Assembly: GCA_902762505.1 (NCBI GenBank)
Contig: CACWOQ010000007.1
Location: forward strand, 1-64,000
DNA from: an uncultured Ruminococcus sp.
GTDB lineage: Bacteria > Bacillota > Clostridia > Oscillospirales > CAG-272
Direction of reading: 5' to 3'
Length of the DNA: 64,000 nucleotides
A program made the translations under genes and the position numbers. Every line of letters starts with the position of its first letter. Position 1 is the first letter of the stretch. Shown here piece by piece: positions 42,634 through 51,130 of this stretch. The notes below the pieces were generated by a model, which searched no databases, was not told the DNA's origin, and saw only the letters and a list, made by a program, of their open reading frames with translations.

Positions 42634-43953
42634 TCAGGGACGGACGAACTCCGCGTAGATCGCTTTTATCGTTTTTTCAAAGTCGTTTTCGTCGATACCG
42701 ATTATGATATTCAGCTCGTCTGAGCCCTGATCTATCATCTTTACGTTGACGTCCGCCTCGGCAACCGCTTTGAACACCTTGGCGGCGGTACCCTTCGATT
42801 TGACCATCGCGCGTCCGACGACGGCGATCAGCGCAATGCCCTCTTCAACGCTGACGCTGTCGGGGCACGCCTCCTGCTGTATGCCGTTCAGTATATAGTC
42901 GAGTCTGCCGGACAGCTCGCTGCTTTTTACGATGATCGACATGGTGTCGATACCGGACGGCAGATGCTCGAAGCTTATTTTCTTCTTTTCGAGCACGCCG
43001 AGCACGCGGCGTCCGAAGCCGACCTCAACGTTCATGAGATCCTTTGAGATGTTTATCGCGGTGAAGCCTTTTCTGCCGGCGATACCGGTTATTATGTTCA
43101 CCGTGTCGTAATCCGGCGTTTCGGCGACTATCATCGTGCCGCGGTCCTGCGGACGGTCCGTGTTCTTTATGTTTATCGGTATCCCGGCGATCTGTACGGG
43201 GAAGATCGCGTCCTCGTGAAGCACCGTCGCGCCCATGTACGAAAGCTCACGCAGCTCGCGGTACGTTATGGTGTTTATCACCTTCGGATTCTCGACTATG
43301 CGCGGGTCAGCCATGAGAAAGCCCGAAACGTCGGTCCAGTTCTCGTACAGCTCGGCGGCGGCGGCGCGCGCGACGATGGAGCCGGTTATATCCGAGCCTC
43401 CGCGTGAAAAGGTCTTTATCGTGCCGTTCGGCATCGCGCCGTAGAAGCCCGGAAAAACGGCGCGCTCGTGACGCCTGAGCCTTGCGCTCAGCACGTCGTT
43501 CGTATATTCGGCGTTGAACGTTCCGTCGTTGTTGAAGAATATGACCTCGCGCGCGTCGATGAAATCGTAGCCGAGATATGCGGCGAGGATCTTTGCGTTA
43601 AGATACTCTCCGCGGGAGGCGGCGTAGTCGCGGCCGGTCATATTGTACATGCCGTTTCTTATGCGGGTGAACTCACGGTCGAGATCCACGGGGAGCCCGA
43701 GCTCGCTTATTATCGTGTTGTATCTGTCTACGATTTCGTTGAAAAGCACGTCGATATTCTCGCCCGCCTCGGCTTTTTCATAGCAGAGGTAGAACATATC
43801 GGTTATCTTGAAATCGCCCTTGAAGCGTTTGCCCGGCGCGGATACGACGACGTATCTGCGGTCCGGCGAGGCTTTGATTATGCTCGCTACCTGTCTGAAT
43901 TTGTCGGCGTCAGCCATCGACGTGCCGCCGAATTTTGTTACGACTGTTCCCAT
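42634..43953 (-). CDS. Aspartate kinase
   Basis: A 439-residue enzyme for the first step of lysine/threonine/methionine synthesis. The kinase signature VVTKFGGTSMADADK opens the protein, with FPGFYGAMPNGTIKTFSRGGSD in the middle and WTDVSGFLMADPRIV for aspartate binding. Two ACT regulatory domains fill the C-terminal third (about 295-439; IVKSSELSGRLD, GIALIAVVGRAMV). It lies upstream of the T-box promoter with no link to that operon. Feedback inhibition by an amino acid is expected of the family, but which one cannot be told. Confidence 0.93.
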   Translation of the reverse strand: MGTVVTKFGGTSMADADKFRQVASIIKASPDRRYVVVSAPGKRFKGDFKITDMFYLCYEKAEAGENIDVLFNEIVDRYNTIISELGLPVDLDREFTRIRNGMYNMTGRDYAASRGEYLNAKILAAYLGYDFIDAREVIFFNNDGTFNAEYTNDVLSARLRRHERAVFPGFYGAMPNGTIKTFSRGGSDITGSIVARAAAAELYENWTDVSGFLMADPRIVENPKVINTITYRELRELSYMGATVLHEDAIFPVQIAGIPINIKNTDRPQDRGTMIVAETPDYDTVNIITGIAGRKGFTAINISKDLMNVEVGFGRRVLGVLEKKKISFEHLPSGIDTMSIIVKSSELSGRLDYILNGIQQEACPDSVSVEEGIALIAVVGRAMVKSKGTAAKVFKAVAEADVNVKMIDQGSDELNIIIGIDENDFEKTIKAIYAEFVRP

Positions 43954-43967
43954 TTATGTAAGCCCTC

Positions 43968-44411
43968 TCATTTGTCTTTGTTATCTTTGTGAACTCCGAG
44001 CATGAGACGCAGAGCCTCGCTCTCGTCGCCGAACCGCCCGAAGGTGAGTCTGACGTCCCCTTTCTGCCCGCAGAGCAGAAGCTCGCCGTCTCCGTCGCGC
44101 TCGGCGGTGAAGAACGACGTACGGAACGGCGCCGCGTCGGCAAGGACGTAGACCGCCCGGCAGTCGCCGGTCTCCTCCGGCTCGGGCATCGTCACGGTGA
44201 TGCAGACCGTGTCAGCGTCAAGGCGCGCCGCCTCGACCCGGAAGTCTTCTTCTTTATATCCGAATTCCTCTTCCTCCTTCGCGTAAGCCGACGCGCACAG
44301 ACCGCAGACGAGCCTGCTCTTCTGCATCATCAGAGTCGAAACGAAATCTCCGCCGCGCCGGTCGAGCAGGTAGGGGATCATTATGTGTTCAAAAACGTAT
44401 CTTGCTCTCAT
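43968..44411 (-). CDS. Uncharacterised protein, 147 residues
   Basis: Begins MRARYVFEHIMIPYLL and contains acidic stretches (EEEEFGYKEEDF) and a strand-rich middle (VCITVTMPEPEETGD). It has no recognised domain, signal or membrane segment. The downstream choice of start is supported by a promoter whose -10 lies at 44445, so the upstream in-frame ATG at 44444 would be at the transcript start. It is 14 bp from aspartate kinase and presumably its operon partner. Confidence 0.6.
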   Translation of the reverse strand: MRARYVFEHIMIPYLLDRRGGDFVSTLMMQKSRLVCGLCASAYAKEEEEFGYKEEDFRVEAARLDADTVCITVTMPEPEETGDCRAVYVLADAAPFRTSFFTAERDGDGELLLCGQKGDVRLTFGRFGDESEALRLMLGVHKDNKDK

Positions 44412-44444
44412 ATCATTATATTCCCGTGTGTTATTACAGAACAT

Positions 44445-44473
44445 ATGATATCACAAATAACGTGGGTTGTCAA
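44445..44473 (-). promoter_or_regulatory. Promoter of the aspartate kinase operon
   Basis: TTGACA (44468-44473, minus strand), 17-bp spacer, TATCAT (44445-44450). Confidence 0.7.
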
Positions 44474-44557
44474 TGTATGATTTGAAGTTAGTTTTTGAAT
44501 TTTGAAGGACAATTCTTGTCAAATTGCAAAAAAAAGCCCGGATTTCACAAAATTCCG

Positions 44558-44586
44558 TTGACAAGGACATAAGACGGTGGTATTAT
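44558..44586 (+). promoter_or_regulatory. Promoter of the CotH-family lipoprotein gene
   Basis: TTGACA (44558-44563), 17-bp spacer, TATTAT (44581-44586). The predicted transcript start near 44593 precedes the chosen ATG at 44633. Confidence 0.7.
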
Positions 44587-44632
44587 TTATCTGTGACGTA
44601 TGACAGACAAATATGAATTGGAAGTTACCCGA

Positions 44633-46465
44633 ATGAGAAAATCAACAAAAATGATCTGTATCCTGCTGTCGGCTGTACTGCTGCTTTGCGGATGTGAAAA
44701 CGCCGCGCCGGATACCGCGGCGCCCGAGAGCGTGACGACGGCTGAGACGGATATACAGACGGAGGAGCCGGAAAAAGAGGACACGAGGCTTTCCGTCGTG
44801 TTTTCCGTAAAAGGCGGCGTATATTCCGAAGCGCAGACGCTTCGGCTTTCGCTTCCGGAAAACGCGCCGGAAGGAGCGTACATAACGTACACGGACGACT
44901 GCTCTGAGCCTGACGGAAAAAGCGAAAAATACACAGCGCCTATCACGGTGTGCGACGGCGGAGTCTCCGTCATACGCGCCGCCTGCTTTTCCCCGGACGG
45001 CGGGTATCTCGGATATATAAAGACCGCGACGTATATAAACGCGGCGGACGGCAGGTTCGGCACGTACGTCGTCTCCATAGTCACCGAAAAGGATAATCTT
45101 TACGGAAAGACCGGTATAATCGACAATCCGCACAATTCCGGCAAGGAATGGGAAAGACCCTGTCACGTCGAGATCATGACGGCGGGCGGCGAACGCGTTA
45201 TCTCGCAGGACGCCGGCCTCCGCATATTCGGGGGAAGCTCGAGATCGCTGCCGCAGAAATCGTTCCGTCTTATCGCCCGCAAGGACGGTTATTTCGACGA
45301 AATGAAGTATAACGGCAAGGGGAGCTTCGAATACCCGTTTTTCGATGGCAGAAAGATCGTAGCCGGGCAGAACGCCGGACAGCCGCTTGAAAAATACGAC
45401 AGGCTGATCCTCCGAAACGGCGGAAACGATTCTATCCAGGCGACGGCGGCGGATCCCGAGATGATGACGCTTACGCGCGACGCGGCGGCGAACTTTTTTA
45501 TGGCTGAGACGGCGCCCGAGGTCGCGTGTCAGTACTCGGCTTTCGCGGTCGTATATCTGAACGGAGAATACTACGGCATCCTCGATATGAAAGAGGATAT
45601 AAACGACGATTACATGAAAAACGTCTACGGCCTTGACAAAAATTCCGTGACCGTTATAAAATCCGAGCTCGATACGAGCCGTCACTGCGACAGGCATGAC
45701 AACGGCGGTCAGTGCCGTTTCGACGACGTGTGGTTCTATTACGAGGTCGACGAGGGCGAGGATTCCGAGCTTGACGAATATCTGGCTGTATGCCGCGCGG
45801 CGCGTAAGGCGCTCTCAGGCGGCAAGGCTGAGACGGAAGCCGGATACGCCGCGCTTTCCGAAGTGCTTGACGTGGACAACTTCATGAAATACTGCGCCGT
45901 GAGCCTTTACACCTGCAATACCGACTGGCCGCACAACAACGTCAGAGTGTGGAGATACACGGGAGAGAAGATCGACGGCAATCCGTATTCCGACGGAAAA
46001 TGGCGTTTTACCACGCGTGATATGGATTTCACGTTCGGGCGTTACCAATGCCTCGTTTTGCCGGAAATATACACAATGGCTGATACCGATACGATCAGAT
46101 TCACGCTCGGCAATTTCTATGACGGAGCGTATGAGGTAAAGGACAATTATCCCGATTCGCTGTACGTGCAGAGCCTGCTCGCGCTTTGTCTGCACAACGA
46201 CTCGTTCAGGGAGAGATTCGTATCGTTCTGTCAAAGCCTCTGCTCGGATGAGTCGAAGGCCGCGCTCACCGGCATCATGGATTCGCTGTCCGGACAGATA
46301 AAGGGCGAGATAAAATACCATTTGCAGAGATGGAAAGGCACGATCAGCGGCAGCTATACGCAAAACGTCTGGAAAAAGAACCTGAAGGACATGAAAAAAT
46401 GGGCGGAGAAGAGACCGGATGAGTTTTCTTCCATGCTCGGACAGATAAATACCTATTTCAAATAA
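44633..46465 (+). CDS. CotH-family kinase-like lipoprotein with chitobiase-like domain
   Basis: A 610-residue protein. A lipoprotein signal ends in LLCGC (lipobox Cys about 20). A CHB_HEX_C-like beta domain (about 50-135; GAYITYTDDCSEPDGKS, VIRAACFSPDGG) precedes the CotH module: RIFGGSSRSLPQKSFRL, YDRLILRNGGNDS, VYLNGEYYGILDMKEDIND, and the metal-binding RDMDFTFGR near residue 460. CotH proteins are protein kinases of spore coats or secreted bacterial surface proteins; this one is extracellular and lipid-anchored. The chosen start gives a clean signal peptide; two ATGs upstream lack ribosome-binding sites. Confidence 0.85.
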   Translation: MRKSTKMICILLSAVLLLCGCENAAPDTAAPESVTTAETDIQTEEPEKEDTRLSVVFSVKGGVYSEAQTLRLSLPENAPEGAYITYTDDCSEPDGKSEKYTAPITVCDGGVSVIRAACFSPDGGYLGYIKTATYINAADGRFGTYVVSIVTEKDNLYGKTGIIDNPHNSGKEWERPCHVEIMTAGGERVISQDAGLRIFGGSSRSLPQKSFRLIARKDGYFDEMKYNGKGSFEYPFFDGRKIVAGQNAGQPLEKYDRLILRNGGNDSIQATAADPEMMTLTRDAAANFFMAETAPEVACQYSAFAVVYLNGEYYGILDMKEDINDDYMKNVYGLDKNSVTVIKSELDTSRHCDRHDNGGQCRFDDVWFYYEVDEGEDSELDEYLAVCRAARKALSGGKAETEAGYAALSEVLDVDNFMKYCAVSLYTCNTDWPHNNVRVWRYTGEKIDGNPYSDGKWRFTTRDMDFTFGRYQCLVLPEIYTMADTDTIRFTLGNFYDGAYEVKDNYPDSLYVQSLLALCLHNDSFRERFVSFCQSLCSDESKAALTGIMDSLSGQIKGEIKYHLQRWKGTISGSYTQNVWKKNLKDMKKWAEKRPDEFSSMLGQINTYFK

Positions 46466-46480
46466 GAGAGGGATCAAATC

Positions 46481-47674
46481 ATGGAAAGATTTGTTGGAAC
46501 GGTATCGAGAGGCGTAAGAGCCCCGATAATCAGAAAGGGTGACGATATAGCGCAGATCGTCGTTGACTCCGTGCTCGCCGCGGCGGAATCGGAGGGCTTC
46601 TCCCTTCGTGACCGCGACGTCATTGCGGTGACGGAGGCTGTCGTCGGACGCGCACAGGGCAACTACGCGACTACCGATCAGATAGCTAAGGACGTTGCCG
46701 CCAAATTCCCCGGCGGCGAGATAGGGCTCATATTCCCGATCCTTTCGCGCAACCGCTTTGCGATTTGTCTGCGCGGCATAGCGAAGGGCGTTAAAAAAAT
46801 AACGCTCATGCTCTCTTACCCCTCGGACGAGGTCGGCAACCACCTGTTCGACGACGAAACGCTCGACGAGGCTGACGTCGATCCTTACAGAGACGTGCTT
46901 GACGAGAAGAAATACAGAGAGCTTTTCGGATACGTGAAGCATCCGTTCACGGGCGTCGATTACGTGGAGTATTATAAACAGCTCATATCCGACTGCGGAT
47001 GCGATTGCGAGGTCATCTTCGCAAACGACTGCCGCGCGATACTCGATTATCAGAAGAACGTGATCAACTGCGATATACACACAAGACACAGAACGAAGAA
47101 AAAACTCGTTAAAGCCGGCGCCGAAAAGGTCGTCGGACTTGACGAGATACTCACCGCCCCGGTGGACGGCTCGGGATATAATGAGAATTACGGTCTGCTC
47201 GGCTCGAACAAAGCGACGGAGGACACGGTAAAGCTGTTCCCGCGCGACTGCATGCCGATAGTGCTGAACGTCCAGCGTCAGATACTTGAAAAGACCGGCA
47301 AGCACGTGGAGGTCATGGTCTACGGCGACGGCGCGTTCAAGGATCCCGTCGGAAAGATATGGGAACTGGCGGACCCGGTCGTTTCGCCCGCCTACACGCC
47401 CGGGCTTGAAGGTCAGCCGAACGAGGTCAAGCTGAAATACCTCGCGGACAACAACTTCGCTCACCTCAAGGGCGACGAGCTCAAAGCGGCTATCGCCGAT
47501 TACATAAGAAAAAAGGATTCCGACCTTGTCGGAAAGATGGTGTCCCAGGGAACGACGCCGCGCCGCCTCACGGACCTGATCGGTTCGCTCTGCGATCTCA
47601 CCTCCGGTTCCGGTGACAAGGGTACGCCGATAATCCTCGTACAGGGTTATTTCGACAATATGACGGCAGAATAA
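46481..47674 (+). CDS. CofE-like (coenzyme F420-0:L-glutamate ligase family) protein
   Basis: A 397-residue protein. The N-terminal block GDDIAQIVVDSVL with RDVIAVTEAVVGRAQGN (about 50) and the late blocks NVQRQILEKTGKHVEV and VMVYGDGAFKDPVGKIWE resemble the F420 gamma-glutamyl ligase fold. F420 itself is not expected in Clostridia, so this is likely the clostridial subfamily of unknown substrate, perhaps another glutamylation. No other cofactor gene is adjacent. It follows the CotH gene by 15 bp and ends at a strong terminator. Confidence 0.72.
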   Translation: MERFVGTVSRGVRAPIIRKGDDIAQIVVDSVLAAAESEGFSLRDRDVIAVTEAVVGRAQGNYATTDQIAKDVAAKFPGGEIGLIFPILSRNRFAICLRGIAKGVKKITLMLSYPSDEVGNHLFDDETLDEADVDPYRDVLDEKKYRELFGYVKHPFTGVDYVEYYKQLISDCGCDCEVIFANDCRAILDYQKNVINCDIHTRHRTKKKLVKAGAEKVVGLDEILTAPVDGSGYNENYGLLGSNKATEDTVKLFPRDCMPIVLNVQRQILEKTGKHVEVMVYGDGAFKDPVGKIWELADPVVSPAYTPGLEGQPNEVKLKYLADNNFAHLKGDELKAAIADYIRKKDSDLVGKMVSQGTTPRRLTDLIGSLCDLTSGSGDKGTPIILVQGYFDNMTAE

Positions 47675-47681
47675 AAAAACG

Positions 47682-47705
47682 CCTGCGAAGCTCTTGCTTC
47701 GCAGG
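47682..47705. terminator. Bidirectional intrinsic terminator
   Basis: CCTGCGAAG (47682-47690) pairs with CTTCGCAGG (47697-47705) across CTCTTG, flanked by A7 on the left and T6 on the right, between convergent genes. Confidence 0.85.
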
Positions 47706-47714
47706 TTTTTTACG

Positions 47715-48602
47715 TCAGTCTTTTCTGATCATCATCGAGCCGCCGCCGAATTTGATGAGCCCGTCCTCGCAGACAAGTTCGTCCCAGCTCGACTGCACTT
47801 CGCCGAAGACCTCTCTGTGCTGTTTCGTGTCGTAGTAATACTTGCCGTCCACGCACTTCCATTCCGTGCGCTGGGCGCAGAAATATCCGTCGCGTGCCGC
47901 GAGTATCTCGCCTGATTCCACGGCTTCCTTTATCATTTCATCCGACACGCCGGCGGGGATCTTCATCCATTGATCCACGGTGTGATCCGGAGTGAATTCC
48001 ACCTTTAAGGTGAAGGAATTGAGAGCACTGTCGTCGACGTCCTCACCCGCGGCTTTCTTTGCTTCAAGGTCGGCTTTGACCTCGGCTTCGGTGAAAAGGT
48101 CGAAATCACCGTTCACGAACGCAAGAGCTTTGACGACGGAGTACGTACCGACGATCTCGTCGCCCTCGCCGCCCTCGGCTTCTCCCACGTCCGCCGGCTC
48201 GGTAACGACGCCGTCGGACTCTTTTTTGAGCGCTATCGCAAGAAAACCTATGGCAAATACGAGATGCGTGCCCTCGGACACCTGTAATTTTTCAGCCGCG
48301 TCGCGGAAGGAGCCTTCCGGAAGATCGATGAAATCGCCGAGCTCGTATCTGTATTCGAACATATCGGTCTGATTCCACGTGCCCTTGAATTCGCTGCCTT
48401 TCGACGTGTCCGTGAGCGTCACCGTGCCGTCTTCGAAAAAGTCGAAGGTGAGCGCGGTGAAATCGGATCCGTCGTCACTTTTGAATTCCGCGGCGGGAAT
48501 GTGGGCAAGGTCGTCGGAGAGGCCGTTGACGATATAGTCGACGCGCCATTTGCCTACGATGAATTTTTTGCCTTTCAAAAGGTCTCTTTCATCAAGTTCC
48601 AT
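47715..48602 (-). CDS. Uncharacterised lipocalin-like protein, two-domain
   Basis: A 295-residue cytoplasmic protein. The first half begins KFIVGKWRVDYIVNGL and includes LTFDFFEDGTVTLTD and FKGTWNQTD, the beta-barrel start pattern of lipocalin-like DUFs. The second half (GDEIVGTYSVVKALAF, KVEFTPDHTVDQWMKIP, TEWKCVDGKYYYDTKQ) shows a related W/Y-rich pattern after an acidic linker (EGGEGDE), so it may be a duplicated domain. It lies 11 bp after an ABC ATPase gene and is expressed with it. Function unknown. Confidence 0.6.
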   Translation of the reverse strand: MELDERDLLKGKKFIVGKWRVDYIVNGLSDDLAHIPAAEFKSDDGSDFTALTFDFFEDGTVTLTDTSKGSEFKGTWNQTDMFEYRYELGDFIDLPEGSFRDAAEKLQVSEGTHLVFAIGFLAIALKKESDGVVTEPADVGEAEGGEGDEIVGTYSVVKALAFVNGDFDLFTEAEVKADLEAKKAAGEDVDDSALNSFTLKVEFTPDHTVDQWMKIPAGVSDEMIKEAVESGEILAARDGYFCAQRTEWKCVDGKYYYDTKQHREVFGEVQSSWDELVCEDGLIKFGGGSMMIRKD

Positions 48603-48613
48603 AATAATCCTCC

Positions 48614-49468
48614 TTATCTGTCAAAAACACGGATATATTCGTCCTCGAGCGTCGGGACCGCCGCTTCGGCGCCGTCGCACGGACACGTCTCGGATAAGAG
48701 CCTCATCCATACCTCCGAGCCCTCGCCCGAAATATTTATGACCTTGTATCTGTTCTGAAATTCCGCTACGCGGTCGGCGTCCGTTTTTACGGTCCATACC
48801 TGCCCTCTTGACTTTTCCGCAAGAGAGGAGGGCGAACCGGAGTCTATGACAACGCCTTTTTTCAGGAATATCGCCGTTTTTGCAATGTATTCAACGTCTG
48901 ATACGACGTGGGTGGCGATCAGAACTATCTTCTGCATGGATATGCGGGAGATGTAGTTTCTCATGGCGATGCGCTGCTTCGGATCGAGTCCCGCGGTAGG
49001 CTCGTCAAGAACGAGTATCTTCGGATCTCCGATAACCGCCTGCGCAAGAGCGAGACGCTGCTTCATACCGCCGGAGAACGTCGACGTGCGCTTTCTCCTC
49101 ACGTCGTCAAGCTCTACCTCGCGCAGGATATCGTCGATCTGAGCGGCGGGCGATTTGACACCCTTGAGCGCGGCAATGTAAAACAGATATTCCTCCGCCG
49201 TGAACTGCGGATATATCCCGGGATACTGCGGCATGTAGCCGAGAAGCTGTAAAAAGTTTCTCCCCATGTCGGATATATTAACGCCTTCATACGTGACGGA
49301 ACCCGAGTCGTACTTCAGATTGTCGGTTATTATGTTCATCAGCGTCGTCTTTCCGGATCCGTTCGGACCGAGAAGAGCGTAGATGCCCGGCGTGAAGGTC
49401 AGGGTCAGCCCCGACAACGCCTTGTTCTGTCCGTAGCTTTTACTGACGTCTTTAACAGTGAGCTCCAC
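48614..49468 (-). CDS. ABC transporter ATP-binding protein without an adjacent permease
   Basis: A 284-residue ATPase with GTG start and GGAGG ribosome-binding site. Walker A is LLGPNGSGKTTLMN, Q-loop YMPQYPGIYP, signature STFSGGMKQRLALAQA, Walker B ILVLDEPTAGLD and H-loop IATHVVSD. The C-terminal 60 residues (VWTKTDADRVAEFQNRYK-like) form the regulatory tail of the BcrA/Nat type. No membrane gene follows, only the lipocalin-like protein, so the permease must be elsewhere, or the protein has another role. Confidence 0.88.
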   Translation of the reverse strand: MELTVKDVSKSYGQNKALSGLTLTFTPGIYALLGPNGSGKTTLMNIITDNLKYDSGSVTYEGVNISDMGRNFLQLLGYMPQYPGIYPQFTAEEYLFYIAALKGVKSPAAQIDDILREVELDDVRRKRTSTFSGGMKQRLALAQAVIGDPKILVLDEPTAGLDPKQRIAMRNYISRISMQKIVLIATHVVSDVEYIAKTAIFLKKGVVIDSGSPSSLAEKSRGQVWTVKTDADRVAEFQNRYKVINISGEGSEVWMRLLSETCPCDGAEAAVPTLEDEYIRVFDR

Positions 49469-49501
49469 AGCGTAACCTCCGTATAATGTTTACTCAACTC
49501 A

Positions 49502-49530
49502 ATTATACCACACCGTTTTCCCGATTGCAA
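49502..49530 (-). promoter_or_regulatory. Promoter of the ABC ATPase operon
   Basis: TTGCAA (49525-49530, minus strand), 17-bp spacer, TATAAT (49502-49507), 34 bp upstream of the GTG start. Confidence 0.6.
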
Positions 49531-49648
49531 TACCATTTTAATTATTTTATCACCGTCAATGCGAAAAACATCTTATTTATAAGGCTAAAAAGTATGAAAA
49601 CGAACGGCTTTTTGTCAAATCCGCGTTTGTAAACATTCTGAAAAGTGC

Positions 49649-49677
49649 TTGCAATGCGTTTTTGCATATGTTATAAT
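49649..49677 (+). promoter_or_regulatory. Promoter of the small membrane protein/ATPase operon
   Basis: TTGCAA (49649-49654), 17-bp spacer, TATAAT (49672-49677). Confidence 0.6.
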
Positions 49678-49793
49678 CAGACCGGAGCAGATACGGCGTG
49701 CCGCTGCGCGCACGTCCGCCGGCGCCTGAGCCGATCCGGAAAGAGCGGATGAGAGCCGGGCGAGCTGATTTAAGGGAAAGATGAGGAGAACAA
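49678..49793 (+). other. GC-rich structured 5' leader
   Basis: About 110 nt between the -10 and the ATG, distinctly GC-rich against the AT-rich upstream DNA. It contains possible hairpins such as ATCCG/CGGAT around GAAAGAG near 49738 and several GC-rich CGC/GCG blocks at 49700-49730. I do not recognise a known riboswitch. The remaining intergenic part (49531-49648) is AT-rich and shows nothing else. Confidence 0.4.
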
Positions 49794-50015
49794 ATGAAAA
49801 CCGCGCTGCTTGTCATATTCATAATCTGCGTCAGCCTGTGTGTTCTGTCGTTTTTGCTGTCGATGTTTTTCCACAGAGGTTATTACAGTCTGCTCGACGG
49901 CAGCCATGAGCAGTACGCAAGGCTCCGCTGCCTGACGTACGTTTTTCTGATTTCCGGTATCGTTCTTGCGGTCATATCCGCCGTATGCCTTATCGCGCGC
50001 ATTAAGCTGACATGA
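49794..50015 (+). CDS. Small two-helix membrane protein
   Basis: A 73-residue protein with two hydrophobic helices (about 4-27 and 48-68) joined by a short polar loop (RGYYSLLDGSHEQYARLR). A GAGGAGA ribosome-binding site precedes the ATG. It overlaps the AAA ATPase start by 4 bp (ATGA), so the two are coupled. Family unknown; a membrane partner of the ATPase is possible but not shown. Confidence 0.65.
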   Translation: MKTALLVIFIICVSLCVLSFLLSMFFHRGYYSLLDGSHEQYARLRCLTYVFLISGIVLAVISAVCLIARIKLT

Positions 50016-50896
50016 TATACCTTACCGAGTTTTGTCTTCCGGGCGAAAAAAGAGAGACCGGATATAAGCTCGCCGGGAGCGCCGAGCTTAACTGGTCGTG
50101 CTATTCAGGCTCCGGATATCCGTTCGGCGTGTTCCCGCAGAAGCTTTTTGAACGTGTGACGTTTGATTCGTCCATTGTGATTTTCTGCGGCGAAAACGGG
50201 TCCGGAAAATCAACTCTGCTCAACGTGATAGCGGAAAAGCTCGGCATAAAACGTGTGACCGCGTTCAACAGATCGCCGAATTTCGGCAATTTTGTCTCAA
50301 TGTGCAGGGCGGAACTTTGCAAAGAACTGAGATCCGCGGAGATAATAACCAGCGACAGCGTGTTTGATTTTCTGCTCGACGTCCGCGCGTTGAACGACGG
50401 TCTGAGATCGAGCAAAGAAACCGTTTTTGAAGCGTACTGCGAGCAAAAAAGATTCCTTCGGACCGAAGGCTATACGATGAAAACGCTCGACGATTACGAC
50501 GAGCTGAAAAAGTATAATGAGATCCGCCGCACGTCGATGCCGGAATATGCGAGACGGCGCGTCGGAGCGGACGTTATAATGCATTCGAACGGCGAAAGCG
50601 CGCTCGATATATTCGAGAGGGCTATCGGTGAGAACGCGCTTTATCTGCTCGACGAGCCGGAAAACAGCCTGTCGGCGTCGCATCAAAGGGAGCTTGCGAA
50701 GTATATTTCCGATTCCGCGAGGTTTTACGGCTGCCAGTTTATTATATCGTCGCACTCCCCGTTTTTGCTTTCGCTTGAAGGGGCGGAAATATACGATCTC
50801 GACGCTCGCCCCGTTACGGTGAAAAAATGGACGGAGCTTGAATGCATCATGGAGTATGCAAGGCTATTCAGGGATGCCGACGCGGATGCGGACTGA
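50012..50896 (+). CDS. Stand-alone AAA/ABC-type ATPase
   Basis: A 294-residue ATPase. Walker A is IFCGENGSGKSTLLN (about 58-72), a signature-like stretch sits at HSNGESALDIFE, and Walker B is ALYLLDEPENSLSA (about 208), followed by the H-switch QFIISSHSPFLLSLEG. The fold is the AAA_21/AAA_23 (OLD- or SMC-like) type found as free cytoplasmic proteins. Some relatives act in defence systems with nucleases, but no nuclease gene is present here. It is the last intact ordinary gene before the Rhs cassette array. Confidence 0.82.
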   Translation: MIYLTEFCLPGEKRETGYKLAGSAELNWSCYSGSGYPFGVFPQKLFERVTFDSSIVIFCGENGSGKSTLLNVIAEKLGIKRVTAFNRSPNFGNFVSMCRAELCKELRSAEIITSDSVFDFLLDVRALNDGLRSSKETVFEAYCEQKRFLRTEGYTMKTLDDYDELKKYNEIRRTSMPEYARRRVGADVIMHSNGESALDIFERAIGENALYLLDEPENSLSASHQRELAKYISDSARFYGCQFIISSHSPFLLSLEGAEIYDLDARPVTVKKWTELECIMEYARLFRDADADAD

Positions 50897-50904
50897 TACT
50901 GCGG

Positions 50905-51022
50905 GAGAAATGAAGGCGATCCGTATCCGTTCAGTGATTATTCGGATCGTGCTTTCAACCACGGCGGATCCGGAAAATTTACGCAAGCTTATGACAGCAT
51001 TAATAGTTTTGTAACAGCGTAA
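50905..51022 (+). pseudogene. Remnant end of an Rhs tip or older cassette
   Basis: In the frame of the following Rhs core the DNA reads GDPYPFSDYSDRAFNHGG then SGKFTQAYDSINSFVTA and a TAA at 51020-51022. It has no start codon and no upstream core, so it looks like the tail of a displaced Rhs C-terminus left at the left edge of the array. Weak, as it is very short. Confidence 0.35.
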
Positions 51023-51130
51023 GAGTATTATGATAACGGAGAGTTTACCGTAAGCGTTCAAAATGACGGCGAAATAACGAAAACCGCAGAAAGATCTGCG
51101 TATAACGGCGTATCCATAACGTATGACGCT

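Noticed and set aside
45815-47464. Long leftward open frame (549 codons) opposite the CotH and CofE-like genes
   Set aside because: It spans two well-supported rightward genes, lacks a ribosome-binding site and resembles no family; it is a by-product of codon bias.
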